Assembly (NCBI RefSeq): GCF_017115165.1
Contig: NZ_JABXKF010000024.1
Location: 62,015 to 126,014 of the forward strand
Length of the DNA stretch: 64,000 nucleotides
Reading direction: 5' to 3'
Source of the DNA: Nostoc sp. LPT
GTDB lineage: Bacteria; Cyanobacteriota; Cyanobacteriia; Cyanobacteriales; Nostocaceae
Shown piece by piece: positions 7,992-17,254 of this stretch (positions within the stretch are counted from its first letter, which is position 1; each line of letters opens with the position of its first letter). Under the pieces are notes generated by a model. That model ran no database searches. It was not told where the DNA came from and was given only the letters and a program-made list of their open reading frames with translations. A program made the position numbers and the translations under genes.

Positions 7992-9671
7992 ATGAAAAAT
8001 ACATTAGACATCTCCATCTCTCAAGAACAGAATTCAGATCACAGCTATAGCATTTCGTCTTACAACAGGCTGCTTTCGGTCGTGAAGGATTTAGCTTGTG
8101 TACGGACTATTGAGGAAATTATTGAGATTGTGCGTTTGGCTGCTCGCGATCTGACAAATGCTGATGGAGTAACTTTTGTATTGCGGGATGGTGAATGTTG
8201 CCACTATGTAGATGAAAACGCCATTGGGCCACTTTGGAAAGGTATGCGTTTTCCGCTCAAGTCTTGCATCTCCGGTTGGGCAATGCTCAATAAAAAAGCA
8301 GCCGTAATTGAGGACATTTACCAGGATGCACGAATTCCTATTGAGACCTACAAAGTGACTTTTGTGAAAAGTTTAGTGATGGTTCCCATTCGGGTTTCCG
8401 ATCCACTGGGTGCGATCGGAGCCTACTGGAGTACACGACACCTAGCCACGCCTCAAGAGATCGGAATGCTTGAGATTTTGACTGACACTACAGCAGTTGC
8501 GATCGCAAACGTGCAACTTTTCCAGAAACTGACGAGCCAAAACGCCCTAAAAGACAAATTTATTGCGATGCTAGCTCACGAACTGAGGAATCCCGTTGCC
8601 CCCATTTCCAACAGCGTTCAGCTACTCAAGTTAAAGCTAGGCGAGACTGGCGCAGTTGGAGAAACAGTTTTAAGGATGCAACACCAGATTAAGCACCTCT
8701 CGAAATTGATCGATGAGTTACTTGACGTATCATCTATCACTTATGGGAAGGTTTCATTAAACCTTGAGAAGGTTAATCTGGTAGAATTAGTTCGCCAGAG
8801 TCTCAATGACCATGCACAAGTAATAAAGAAATGGAATCTTAACGTAGTACAAGACCTGCCAAACACGCCCGTGTGGGCTTATGTTGACTCCACCCGCTTC
8901 TTCCAAATCTTTGGGAATCTTCTTGATAATGCCTTAAAGTTTTCAAAGCCAGATGGGACGATCTGGGTGGATCTCTCAGTTATTCCAGGTGAGAATGGCT
9001 TAGGTAGTGTAGCGGTCTTATCTGTAAGAGACTTAGGCATCGGGATAGACCCGACAATATTACCAGAACTTTTCGAGCCGTTTACCCAGGCCGATCGCAG
9101 TTTAGATCGTTCGCGGGGCGGGCTAGGTTTGGGACTTTCGGTAGTAAAAAGTCTTGTGGAACTTCATGGTGGTAGTGTTGAAGCCTCAAGTAGAGGGATT
9201 AATCTGGGAGCAGAATTCAAAGTCACTCTCCCTATATGCGAAGAGATTACAGCCTTGGACAACGACCTAGAGATTACAGAGGCGGCTAAAAAATCGTTGA
9301 AGATTTTAGTCATTGAAGATAATGACGATTCAGCCGTATCATTACAAGCAGTACTTGAGTATTTTGGGCATGAAGTTTCCATTGCCAATAATGGAATTTT
9401 AGGGGTAGAAACTGCAAAGAAGCTTGAGCCTCATGTGATTATTTGTGACATCGGACTTCCCGAAATGGATGGGTTCGCCGTTGCACAGGAATTAAGTAAA
9501 GACTCCAAATTTACTCGCTCAATTCTGATTGCGCTTACCGGTTACGGTAGCCCAGAGGATCGGCAGCTTGCGCTTCAGGCTGGTTTCAAATGCCACTTAA
9601 CCAAGCCTGTAGACTTTGACATACTGGCAGCAGAAATTGATCGATACTTTGATGGAGTATTATCAACTTGA
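7992..9671 (+). CDS. Hybrid sensor histidine kinase (GAF-HisKA-HATPase-REC)
   Basis: This 559-residue soluble protein has a GAF-like sensor domain (about residues 25-180), a dimerisation/phosphoacceptor domain with His196 in LAHELRNPVAP, and an ATPase domain with N box (FGNLLDNALKFS), G1 (DLGIGID) and G2 (RGGLGLGLSVV). A C-terminal receiver domain follows from about residue 430, with phosphoacceptor Asp486 in ICDIGLPEMDG and a conserved Lys in HLTKPVD. It should autophosphorylate in response to a signal read by the GAF domain and pass the phosphate to its own receiver or to a separate partner. There is no membrane segment and no response regulator gene next to it. GGAG just before the ATG supports the start. 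Confidence 0.88.
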   Translation: MKNTLDISISQEQNSDHSYSISSYNRLLSVVKDLACVRTIEEIIEIVRLAARDLTNADGVTFVLRDGECCHYVDENAIGPLWKGMRFPLKSCISGWAMLNKKAAVIEDIYQDARIPIETYKVTFVKSLVMVPIRVSDPLGAIGAYWSTRHLATPQEIGMLEILTDTTAVAIANVQLFQKLTSQNALKDKFIAMLAHELRNPVAPISNSVQLLKLKLGETGAVGETVLRMQHQIKHLSKLIDELLDVSSITYGKVSLNLEKVNLVELVRQSLNDHAQVIKKWNLNVVQDLPNTPVWAYVDSTRFFQIFGNLLDNALKFSKPDGTIWVDLSVIPGENGLGSVAVLSVRDLGIGIDPTILPELFEPFTQADRSLDRSRGGLGLGLSVVKSLVELHGGSVEASSRGINLGAEFKVTLPICEEITALDNDLEITEAAKKSLKILVIEDNDDSAVSLQAVLEYFGHEVSIANNGILGVETAKKLEPHVIICDIGLPEMDGFAVAQELSKDSKFTRSILIALTGYGSPEDRQLALQAGFKCHLTKPVDFDILAAEIDRYFDGVLST

Positions 9672-9755
9672 CAAATTTTGCTACTTTCTTATGCCAAATA
9701 GATACATATTAGGGAAACTTTTGAATTTTGAATTTTGAATTCAAAGCGAAGCAAC

Positions 9756-10628
9756 GTGAATGATAAAACTCAGTACTTGTTGAAATTAGTCAAACGCAAT
9801 GTCAGAGCGTATATTGCCAACCCGAAAACAAAAGCTGTAATGGTTGCAGGCTCAGTTGCAGAAAGGCTGTGCGATGAATACTCGGATTGCGATGTGATGA
9901 TTTATTACGATGAATTACCTTCTGAAGAAGAGTTGCACCTTGCGCGTCAGCAAAATCAGTGTTCAGAGTTGATCGGGATTTTAGGCGATCGACAAGAGGG
10001 TGCGTTTGGCGAGAGTTTCCTTGTGAACGGGGTTGAATGTCAGTTTGCTCATGCGACGATCGCACAATGGGAAAAGGAAATTTCAACCATTTTGGAGGAG
10101 TTTGATGTTCAATCTCCGATCATGAAAGCGATGTCAGGAACACTGGTCGGAATTCCGTTATACGGCAAAACGCTGATTCAGCACTGGAAAGCCAAGATTG
10201 CGAATTATCCCGATGGACTCGCGCAAACGATGGTCGAGCATTATCTCAAGTTTGTCCCAATTTGGGGAATGCAGTCCAAGCTTGCCAAACGGGATACAAC
10301 GCTCTGGTACTACCAAATCTTGGTTGAATCAGTCCAAAATCTTCTTGGTGTGTTGTCTGGATTAAACCACTTGTATTATTCAACATTTCAATTCAAGCGA
10401 ATGAGCAGATTTATTGAGCAAATGGATATTGCCCCTAACAATCTTGCCTCTCGTCTCGAAGACTTGTTTAGTCATGAAGCCCCTGTAGCTGTCAATGAAC
10501 TTGAAGCATTAGTTCGAGAAACCGTAGAGTTTGTGGAGATTCACATGCAAAGAGTGGATACTTCCGAAGTAAGACGGAGATTAGGGTGGAGACAGCAGCC
10601 GTGGAAACTGTGCGAATCAGATCGGTGA
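9756..10628 (+). CDS. Nucleotidyltransferase-domain protein
   Basis: Near the N-terminus the protein carries the classic polymerase-beta-like motif GSVAERLCDEYSDCDVMIYY, with the two metal-binding acidic residues in SDCD. The rest (about 230 residues) is helical and resembles the C-terminal part of aminoglycoside-type or DUF4037-like nucleotidyltransferases. Its substrate is unknown. The ORF track starts at a TTG (9735) inside a ttttgaa repeat; the GTG at 9756 is the more likely start, leaving 290 residues. It stands alone between the histidine kinase and the broken DUF29 gene. Confidence 0.65.
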   Translation: MNDKTQYLLKLVKRNVRAYIANPKTKAVMVAGSVAERLCDEYSDCDVMIYYDELPSEEELHLARQQNQCSELIGILGDRQEGAFGESFLVNGVECQFAHATIAQWEKEISTILEEFDVQSPIMKAMSGTLVGIPLYGKTLIQHWKAKIANYPDGLAQTMVEHYLKFVPIWGMQSKLAKRDTTLWYYQILVESVQNLLGVLSGLNHLYYSTFQFKRMSRFIEQMDIAPNNLASRLEDLFSHEAPVAVNELEALVRETVEFVEIHMQRVDTSEVRRRLGWRQQPWKLCESDR

Positions 10629-10699
10629 GAAATTCCAGCTAAAAAGCGTGTTGCAGCCCTTTTTCATTGCGTAAGCATAGCCCATCCTAAACATTGCTT

Positions 10700-11253
10700 T
10701 TATTCCATTAAATCATCTGTCGCAGCCTCACCCGGATAAAAGCGATCGCTCAGAATTTCCTCAAAAGGATATAAACATTGGTTGGGAAAAGTTGAGAGTG
10801 GCAGATTTGTTTCTCCTGATGCTAAATCCTTACCATTTTGATATGATTCCTGGAGTGCTTCTTCAATGTAAGGTTTCAGGCTAGGATTCTCGCTCAACAA
10901 ATTGAGAATTTCTCGTCGTTGTACTCTAATTGTTGCTAACCCTTCGGGTTCGCCAGTCGCTACAACGGGGGGAACCCCCGCAACGCGCTGGCTCACCAAC
11001 TACGGCTGCGTTGCTTTGGTTGATATTCCCATTTGAGTAAATGTCCAATTAACACACTCAGACGATTTCTTAATTCTTGGCGTTCCTTTCTTCCCAAAGA
11101 TTCAATTTCCTCAATTAAATTGGGCAGGTCAAGCTGGTTCCATTGGTGATGAGGCAGAAGGTTAGCCTGTTGTTGAGTCCAAGTGTAAAAGTCATTTTCG
11201 TAGAGGTTTGGCATCAGGTTTACCGCAGGTTGTCCGGTTTGTGGTATCTGCAT
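10700..11253 (-). pseudogene. DUF29 family gene interrupted by a palindromic repeat
   Basis: Two adjacent reverse ORFs together make one DUF29 protein. The first (11253 to about 10996) gives LYENDFYTWTQQQANLLP... and runs through LLKWEYQPKQRSRSW to a stop. The second resumes with LATIRVQRREILNLLSENPSLKPYIEEAL. Removing the 56-base element at 10940-10995 joins RSRSW directly to LATIRVQRRE, which is the continuous sequence expected for the family. The element brings a stop and shifts the frame, so the gene is broken. DUF29 proteins are short, abundant in cyanobacteria and of unknown function. Confidence 0.85.
10940..10995. mobile_element. 56-base palindromic element inserted in DUF29 gene
   Basis: Read on the reverse strand, the insert runs from TGAGCCAGCGCG through GCGGGGGTTCCCCCCG to GACTGGCGAACCCGAAGGG. 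Its arms GCCAG...GGGGG and CCCCC...CTGGC pair into an imperfect hairpin. It splits a coding frame precisely, showing that the family moves or spreads. A relative lies at 2700-2740. Confidence 0.75.
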
Positions 11254-11477
11254 AGTGGGTTCAAAACCTGGTGAACTTTCCCTAATTATAGTAAAGGATC
11301 ATAAATGTGCATTGGTGTCAAACTTTTCTGGTTTCTCCTTCCCAGACTTTGGGTGGAAATGCCGATTGTGGGGGCTAACGATGCAAAGTTAAATTATTGC
11401 TAACTTTTAAAGATACCCCTTTAGAATCAACTAAAGAGGTATCTTAAGATTTGCTGTCACGAGTTTTTATCTATTAC

Positions 11478-11804
11478 TTAGCAAACAACAGTTGTCCGAG
11501 CTTGCTTGCGGTCTTCAGGTTTTCGTTTGATGACAATCTCTACATCATTATCTAAATCATTCAAAAATTGAAATAATCTATCAATTGAAAAGCCTGAAAG
11601 TCTGCCTCTCACCAATGCTGAAATTTTTGGTTGATCAATTCCTAAAAGTTCGGCAGCTTGGACTTGTGTTAATTTACGGAAAGTGATTGCTTCACTGATT
11701 TTGCGTGCTAGTTCAGCTTTCACTAATCTTTCTTCAGAATTAGGTAAACCTAAGTCAGCAAATACATTTCCACTGCTAGTATAAACGCTATTTTCTTTAG
11801 TCAC
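11478..11804 (-). CDS. XRE-family antitoxin (HigA-like)
   Basis: The protein has 108 residues with a helix-turn-helix of the XRE type in the middle: RKLTQVQAAELLGIDQPKISALVRGRLSGFSIDRLFQFLNDL. The fit is to the small HigA-like antitoxins paired with Gp49/HigB-like toxins. The gene starts four bases after the stop of the toxin gene on the same strand, so the order is toxin first, the usual order for HigBA. It should bind and neutralise the toxin and repress the shared promoter through the palindrome at 12195-12218. Confidence 0.85.
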   Translation of the reverse strand: MTKENSVYTSSGNVFADLGLPNSEERLVKAELARKISEAITFRKLTQVQAAELLGIDQPKISALVRGRLSGFSIDRLFQFLNDLDNDVEIVIKRKPEDRKQARTTVVC

Positions 11805-11808
11805 TTAT

Positions 11809-12186
11809 TTACTCCTTTTCTTTAGCAGCTTGTTCCAAATAGTCTTCCTGGGCGGCTTTTAACCTCTTTTTTACTAAATCTATATCTTGTTGTGATGTAG
11901 CAATACCATGTTTTGACTTCTTTTGAAACGCGTGTAATAAGTAGACAAACTCTGCAAATTTTACAGTATACACTGCTCGGTATGTATCTCCATCAAAATC
12001 ATCTACAACCTCTAAAACCCCGCCTCCTTTAAAACCGTGCAGGGGTTTTGCATCGGGATGCTTACCCCCATGTTGTGCTATATCAAGGGCGTAACCCATT
12101 ACGTCTTGTACGTCTTCAGGGAACTCCTTTAAGTCATCTAAAGCGCTTCCAATCCATTTGAAAGCTTTTTGGTGCGTTTCGCTCAT
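11809..12186 (-). CDS. Gp49/HigB-like toxin (RelE/ParE superfamily)
   Basis: This 125-residue protein matches the phage Gp49-like (DUF891) toxin family: WIGSALDDLKEFPEDVQDVMGYALDIAQHG near the start, KPLHGFKGGGVLEVVDDFDGDTYRAVYTVKF in the core and YLLHAFQKKSKHGIATSQQDIDLVKKR near the end. Relatives are ribosome-dependent mRNA interferases. It forms an operon with the downstream XRE antitoxin, four bases apart. It is longer than many HigB proteins because of a Lys/Glu-rich tail (QEDYLEQAAKEKE). Confidence 0.87.
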   Translation of the reverse strand: MSETHQKAFKWIGSALDDLKEFPEDVQDVMGYALDIAQHGGKHPDAKPLHGFKGGGVLEVVDDFDGDTYRAVYTVKFAEFVYLLHAFQKKSKHGIATSQQDIDLVKKRLKAAQEDYLEQAAKEKE

Positions 12187-12194
12187 GTAATAGT

Positions 12195-12218
12195 TAGTAT
12201 GCTAAATCTAGCATACTA
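12195..12218. promoter_or_regulatory. Palindromic operator of the toxin-antitoxin operon
   Basis: TAGTATGCTA and TAGCATACTA are perfect 10-base arms around a 4-base spacer, nine bases upstream of the toxin start codon. A perfect palindrome at this place is what an XRE antitoxin dimer would bind to repress its own operon. The position and symmetry are seen; the binding is inferred. Confidence 0.7.
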
Positions 12219-12397
12219 TGTCAATAAGTAAATCAGTTGTATCGAAACTAGTACATTACTACCAGCTATTTCTGATTTAGGGGATTGTCTTAAATAACTT
12301 CCTGTACAATCCGCGAAGCCTTCATCCTGTTGACTGAAGACATTTACACAGCCAATGTCAGCCCCAAGCTGATTATTACTGGACTTTAAAAGGAGAG

Positions 12398-13507
12398 CTA
12401 AAAAGTCACCACACTGCGAATTGATTCACCTTTGTGCATCAATTCAAAAGCATCATTAATTTGCTCAATGGGCATCACATGGGTAATTAAATCATCAATA
12501 TTTATCTTACCTTCCATATACCAATCAACAATTTTTGGTACATCTGTACGTCCTCTAGCGCCACCGAATGCCGAACCTTTCCAAACGCGCCCAGTTACTA
12601 GTTGAAAAGGACGAGTACTGATTTCCTGTCCAGCACCAGCAACACCAATAATCACACTCACACCCCAACCTTTGTGGCAGCATTCTAATGCTTGACGCAT
12701 CAATTTAACATTACCGATACATTCAAAGCTGTAATCAGCACCGCCTTTTGTTAAATCAACCAGATAGGGAACTAAATCACCTTCTACTTCTTGGGGATTA
12801 ACAAAGTGTGTCATACCAAACTTTTGTGCCAAGGCGCGTTTGTTGGGATTAATATCTACCCCAACAATCATATTGGCCCCTACCATCCGCGCTCCTTGGA
12901 TGACATTTAAGCCTATGCCACCCAAACCAAAAACCACAACATTTGCTCCAGGTTCCACCTTGGCAGTATTGATAACTGCACCAATACCAGTAGTCACACC
13001 GCAGCCAATGTAACAAACCTTATCAAAGGGGGCATCTTCTCGAATTTTTGCCAAAGCGATTTCCGGCAACACCGTATAGTTAGCAAAAGTGGATGTACCC
13101 ATATAATGATGAATCATCTGCCCATCAATACTAAAGCGACTAGTGCCATCGGGCATAACACCGCGTCCTTGAGTTAGGCGAATGGCTTGACAGAGATTAG
13201 TTTTGAAACTCAAACAATATTCGCATTGGCGACATTCGGGAGTGTAAAGGGGAATCACGCGATCGCCTGGTTTGAGACTGGTGACACCAGCGCCTACTTC
13301 CACTACCACACCAGCACCTTCATGTCCCAAAATAACCGGAAATAAACCTTCTGGATCGTCACCCGATAAGGTAAAAGCGTCGGTATGACAAACTCCGCTT
13401 GCTTTCACTTCAACTAACACTTCGCCGGCTTGTGGCCCCGATAGTTGAACGGTTTCAATCGTCAACGGCTTACCTGCGCTGTGAGCTACTGCTGCTTTAA
13501 CTTCCAA
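12398..13507 (-). CDS. frmA: Class III alcohol dehydrogenase / S-(hydroxymethyl)glutathione dehydrogenase
   Basis: This 369-residue zinc enzyme oxidises S-hydroxymethylglutathione (formaldehyde bound to glutathione) with NAD. Visible landmarks are the catalytic zinc ligands Cys40 (KASGVCHTD) and the His of [10 protein letters not shown], the structural zinc cluster [15 protein letters not shown], and the Rossmann motif [11 protein letters not shown]. Length is normal for the family. The start is a TTG, but AGGAG sits eight bases before it, which supports that choice. It is a single gene followed by a heptamer repeat on its upstream side. It serves formaldehyde detoxification and may also reduce S-nitrosoglutathione, as family members do. 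Confidence 0.92.
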   Translation of the reverse strand: MEVKAAVAHSAGKPLTIETVQLSGPQAGEVLVEVKASGVCHTDAFTLSGDDPEGLFPVILGHEGAGVVVEVGAGVTSLKPGDRVIPLYTPECRQCEYCLSFKTNLCQAIRLTQGRGVMPDGTSRFSIDGQMIHHYMGTSTFANYTVLPEIALAKIREDAPFDKVCYIGCGVTTGIGAVINTAKVEPGANVVVFGLGGIGLNVIQGARMVGANMIVGVDINPNKRALAQKFGMTHFVNPQEVEGDLVPYLVDLTKGGADYSFECIGNVKLMRQALECCHKGWGVSVIIGVAGAGQEISTRPFQLVTGRVWKGSAFGGARGRTDVPKIVDWYMEGKINIDDLITHVMPIEQINDAFELMHKGESIRSVVTF

Positions 13508-13530
13508 TGTCAGCGCTCCTGTATAGTTTT

Positions 13531-13561
13531 GTCATTTGTTATTTGTCATTTGTCATTTGTC
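13531..13561. repeat. Heptamer tandem repeat (gtcattt type)
   Basis: About four copies of a gtcattt-like heptamer lie just upstream of the alcohol dehydrogenase gene. The remaining gap to 13890 contains AT-rich sequence and no gene I can support; the 77-residue reverse ORF there has no coding character. Confidence 0.75.
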
Positions 13562-13890
13562 CTTGGGCATGAAGAAGAGACAAGGTAGAGGAGGAAGACA
13601 AGGGAGAGATTTGTTCAATAATTCCCCCTCATCTCCCTCATCTCCCTTATCCCCTGCTCCCCTAGTCGCCTCATAAATATTGAACACATGATAAACTTTT
13701 GTATTACTTCATCATATTTACTAAGCACGATCGCCACTATAACGATAAATATTACTTTGTTAAAATACCATTCTCTAGCTAGATTGGTTAAAGGCGGCAA
13801 CAGCTGTTTTGACAACAATGTAAACTGGATGTCAGCAGCAACCCCCAAATAATTTGTCCACCCCTAAATTAATATATTTTGTCACAGCTT

Positions 13891-15174
13891 ATGAACCCTG
13901 CCCTAACTCAAATTGGCGCTCAAATGTCCAACCTGACTGGCGTCAGAGCAATTATGAAGGATATTATCGAGACATTACGAGCGGGTGCAGGGCAGCATTT
14001 TATTAATTTGAGTGCTGGTAATCCGTTGATTTTGCCAGAGGTAGAGCAATTATGGCGGGATTGTACTGCACAGCTTTTGGCTAGTCCAGAATATGGCGAG
14101 GTAGTTTGCCGTTATGGCTCAAGTCAGGGCTATGCACCATTTGTTGAAGCGATCGCCAATGACTTCAATAAACGCTACGGCTTAAACTTAAGCGATCGCA
14201 ATATCCTGATCACTCCCGGTAGTCAAACCCTCTACTTCTACGCTGCCAATACCTTCGGTGGCTACACACCTAGCGGCGAGTTAAAACAAATCGTTTTGCC
14301 CCTCAGCCCTGACTACACAGGTTACGGCGGTATCTGCTTAGTTCCAAAAGCCCTAATCGCCTATAAACCAACCCTTGATATCGATGCAGCTGCCCACCGA
14401 TTTAAATATCGCCCTGACTTCAGCCAACTGTCGATTACAGAAAATACTGGTTGTATCCTCTTCTCTCGCCCCTGTAATCCTACTGGTAACGTCCTCAGCG
14501 ATGATGAGGTGAAAAAGATTGCCGCCCTGGCTGCGCCTTACAATCTACCCGTGTTAATTGACTCAGCTTATGCGCCTCCCTTCCCAGCATTAAATTTTAC
14601 CGAAATGACACCAGTGTTTGGTGATAATATTCTCCACTGCATGAGTTTATCGAAAGCCGGATTACCAGGAGAAAGGATTGGTATAGCTATTGGGGATGAA
14701 AAGTGGATTGAAGTGCTGGAGTGTTTTCAGGCAAATATGAGTCTCCATTCTTCACGTTACGGCCAAGCGATCGCAGCTTATGCAATCAATTCTGGTGCTT
14801 TAGTGGAAATTTCTCACACTGTCATCCGTCCCTTTTACCAAAATAAATTTACCGTTTTAGAAACCAGCTTAGAACAAGCGATGCCGAAAGATTTACCTTG
14901 GTTCCTCCATCGCGGTGAAGGAGCAATTTTTGCTTGGTTGTGGTTACAGGATTTACCTATTAGCGACTGGGAATTTTACCAGCTAGTTAAGCAAGTAGGT
15001 GTGATTATTGTCCCAGGAAGTAGCTTCTTCCCCGGTTTAGAGGAAGAGTGGGCGCACAAACACCAATGCTTCCGCATCAGCCTTACAGGCAGCGATGAGG
15101 AGATTGTCACTGCCATGCAACGTTTAGCAAAAGTCGCTGAAGAAGCTTATAAAGGTGCTGCGGTGACTGCCTAA
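13891..15174 (+). CDS. avtA: Valine-pyruvate aminotransferase (PLP-dependent, AvtA-like)
   Basis: The protein is a class I/II aminotransferase of 427 residues counted from the ATG at 13891; the track's TTG start four codons earlier is less likely. Key marks are [14 protein letters not shown] near the N-terminus, [24 protein letters not shown], and the PLP lysine motif [15 protein letters not shown]. These patterns, including the PLP site with GLPGER, match AvtA, which interconverts valine and pyruvate with 2-oxoisovalerate and alanine. It lies 14 bases upstream of the RimM ORF; the two may be cotranscribed, though repeat-derived sequence sits between their conserved parts. Confidence 0.82.
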   Translation: MNPALTQIGAQMSNLTGVRAIMKDIIETLRAGAGQHFINLSAGNPLILPEVEQLWRDCTAQLLASPEYGEVVCRYGSSQGYAPFVEAIANDFNKRYGLNLSDRNILITPGSQTLYFYAANTFGGYTPSGELKQIVLPLSPDYTGYGGICLVPKALIAYKPTLDIDAAAHRFKYRPDFSQLSITENTGCILFSRPCNPTGNVLSDDEVKKIAALAAPYNLPVLIDSAYAPPFPALNFTEMTPVFGDNILHCMSLSKAGLPGERIGIAIGDEKWIEVLECFQANMSLHSSRYGQAIAAYAINSGALVEISHTVIRPFYQNKFTVLETSLEQAMPKDLPWFLHRGEGAIFAWLWLQDLPISDWEFYQLVKQVGVIIVPGSSFFPGLEEEWAHKHQCFRISLTGSDEEIVTAMQRLAKVAEEAYKGAAVTA

Positions 15175-15188
15175 TAGGGAAAATAGAA

Positions 15189-15917
15189 ATGAAACATCAA
15201 GAAAACAAAGAGATAGCGAGCAGAGGCGTAGAGACGCAGAGGGGCAGAGGGGCACAGAAGCAGAGGGGCAAGAGAGTAGGAGTAAATTCAAAAATTCAAA
15301 ATACCCAATCCCCAGCCCCTAGTTCCCAATCCCCAGCCCCCAATCTCGATGATTGGTTAGAAATTGGTAAGATTGTTTCCCCTCAAGGATTGTCTGGAGA
15401 ATTGAAGGTTTATCCTGTATCTGACTTTCCCGAAAGATTTGAGGTGCCAGGAAAACGTTGGTTGTTGCGTTTAGATGGCACAGAACCACAACCAATCGAA
15501 TTATTAACAGGACGTTATATCAGTAACAAAAACTTGTATGCGATCAAATTAGCTGGTGTGAAAAATTGCGATCAGGCGGAAGCTTTGCGTGGTTGTAAGT
15601 TAATGGTGCCAGCAAGCGATCGCCCCCAATTAGGCGAAGATGAATATCATGTCCTCGATTTGATTGGTTTGGAAGTTTTCATGCAAGCATCTGGCGAACT
15701 CGTGGGTACGGTGGTAGATATCATCCCCGCTGGCAATGATTTGTTAGAAGTCAAGTTGCATGAATCATTTACTACTGACAAAGGACAAATGACAAATGAC
15801 AAAAAGCAAAAGACTGTTTTGATTCCATTTGTACAAGCGATCGCACCAGTAGTAGACTTGAAATCTAATCGCATTGAAATTACACCACCGCCTGGGTTAT
15901 TGGAAATTAATAATTAG
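15189..15917 (+). CDS. rimM: Ribosome maturation factor RimM
   Basis: RimM helps assemble the 30S subunit head and binds S19. The conserved protein starts near residue 54 ([31 protein letters not shown]) and ends with [28 protein letters not shown], covering both the RimM and PRC-barrel domains. Two oddities are clear. Residues 1-53 are low-complexity and encoded by intergenic-type repeats (gacgcagaggggcagagg, aaattcaaaatacccaatcccc), so this part is either a translated repeat or an over-long start. Also, a heptamer repeat (ggacaaatgacaaatgacaaa, 15783-15803) sits in frame inside the PRC-barrel domain and encodes [14 protein letters not shown]. The frame survives, so the gene is probably functional. 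Confidence 0.88.
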   Translation: MKHQENKEIASRGVETQRGRGAQKQRGKRVGVNSKIQNTQSPAPSSQSPAPNLDDWLEIGKIVSPQGLSGELKVYPVSDFPERFEVPGKRWLLRLDGTEPQPIELLTGRYISNKNLYAIKLAGVKNCDQAEALRGCKLMVPASDRPQLGEDEYHVLDLIGLEVFMQASGELVGTVVDIIPAGNDLLEVKLHESFTTDKGQMTNDKKQKTVLIPFVQAIAPVVDLKSNRIEITPPPGLLEINN

Positions 15918-15935
15918 ATTATTACAAAATAACCT

Positions 15936-16490
15936 TCAAATCTTGCGATCGGCTATTAAACCATAGGCGTTACCGTCTTCGTTTGACTGAAGGATAACCT
16001 GATAGCATTTCCAAGTATTCCACTCACCCAGGAATTGTCCCCAGTAGCCTAAAAGTACGCATCTATCGGGGGTAATGATTGCGCCGATATACCGTAATCC
16101 CACCATCTCGTTGGCATTTATAGAAGAATCCGCTTTTATTATATGTTGTTGTCGTGTAATGGATGGAAAAGTATTAATAAATGCTAAAAATCTCTCCGCT
16201 TCTCCAATATCTTTTACGCTTAAACGGTTTTTCATCTCAGGGTCAATGCTATATGGACCTTCATTTGATGTGTGAATATAGGAACTAAACTTTTGAATTA
16301 AAGCTAGAGAATTCTTCACGTTAGTGTCTTCTATTATTACCGAATTTGAATTTATTGTATTTTCTGTGAAATCTATAGTTAAAGAATTGGAGTTAACTGA
16401 AGCTTTTGTACGAGTAGGAACCGAAAATATACCTGCTATTAAAGCCAGTCCGACAACCGCAGTAGTTAGGTGAGCGTGGTTCAAAAGCAT
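15936..16490 (-). CDS. Secreted hypothetical protein
   Basis: Starting from the ATG at 16490, which has a good AAGGAAGG site upstream, the product has 184 residues and opens with a signal peptide (MLLNHAHLTTAVVGLALIAGIFSVPTRTKA). The track start (16562) lies upstream of that site and is less likely. The mature part has no motif I recognise; segments such as RYIGAIITPDRCVLLGYWGQFLGEWNTWKCYQV contain two Cys that could form a disulfide. It is convergent with rimM. Function unknown. Confidence 0.6.
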   Translation of the reverse strand: MLLNHAHLTTAVVGLALIAGIFSVPTRTKASVNSNSLTIDFTENTINSNSVIIEDTNVKNSLALIQKFSSYIHTSNEGPYSIDPEMKNRLSVKDIGEAERFLAFINTFPSITRQQHIIKADSSINANEMVGLRYIGAIITPDRCVLLGYWGQFLGEWNTWKCYQVILQSNEDGNAYGLIADRKI

Positions 16491-16768
16491 AATTGATTTT
16501 CCTTCCTTGGATAACGATAAGCGTAGGAGTTCCAACGCTGTAACTTTGCTGACAATTAACAATATATAAAATTCAGTAATATCTGGAAAAATTGTTGTGT
16601 CAGTACTTGAATCTAACTATTAAATAGTGGGTAATGCATATCTTATCAGTCTTATTAAAAAGTAATCAGAACTCTTGTTGTATATAAACTTATCATTTGA
16701 CAGGTAAGTATCGATTTTCATTATTTTGAGTATGACAGTTCTGAAATTGGACTAGTACCGCAAGGCGG

Positions 16769-16800
16769 AAGTCAAAAGTCAAAAATCAAAAGTCAAAAGT
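16769..16800. repeat. Heptamer-type tandem repeat (agtcaaa)
   Basis: Four to five imperfect copies of agtcaaa lie in the roughly 760-base gap upstream of phosphoketolase. This gap also carries the MITE-like element at 16858-16959. Confidence 0.7.
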
Positions 16801-16857
16801 ATTATGGAATAAGCTATGCAGGAATTTTAGATGGTTACTCTATTTACGCTGTGGCGT

Positions 16858-16959
16858 ACTAGTAGTCTGTCAATAAATAATTGATGGATAGGTTTCCTGT
16901 AGAGACGGCGATTTATCGCGTCTCTCTAACCGTCAAAATCAATTTTACAGACCACTAGT
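16858..16959. mobile_element. MITE-like element with terminal inverted repeats and TA flanks
   Basis: The left end ACTAGTAGTCTGT and the right end ACAGACCACTAGT are inverted copies (12 of 13 match). Both ends are flanked by TA, as expected for a Tc1/mariner or IS630-type target duplication. The roughly 100-base interior has no ORF but contains a second hairpin (GAGACGGCGATTTATCGCGTCTC). This is the look of a non-autonomous MITE; no related transposase is in the window. Confidence 0.6.
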
Positions 16960-17081
16960 ATATGGTATTGAATTAGGAACTCTTCCTTCTAATTATTTAT
17001 TAATGTTAAAAGTGGCATTAGATTACACTTTATAACTAGAAAATTATGACGAAGAAAATCCCGATTAATAGCATTAATCAA

Positions 17082-17112
17082 TAGCGTAGGTGTAGCCCAT
17101 CGTAGACATCGC
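17082..17112. repeat. Dispersed repeat (gcgtaggtgtagccc...gtagacatcgct)
   Basis: The string gcgtaggtgtagcccatcgtagacatcgct recurs in near-identical form at about 21173-21203 and as a diverged copy near 10668-10698. It is a dispersed intergenic repeat of Nostoc type. Confidence 0.6.
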
Positions 17113-17254
17113 TCTCTATCCTGTACCCAGAAGCAAGGAATTTAGTCACAAAGACTGAAAAAATTCATCATCGGTTAGATGGCCATCATCTTGAAAATAA
17201 GTAAAATTACATACTGGTGAATCCGTCAAAATCATTTTGTAATGGAGTGTCGAA

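Noticed and set aside
13615-13848. 77-residue reverse ORF upstream of avtA
   Set aside because: Low-complexity ends (MREMRGNY) come from repeat-type sequence; no start signal or recognisable domain.
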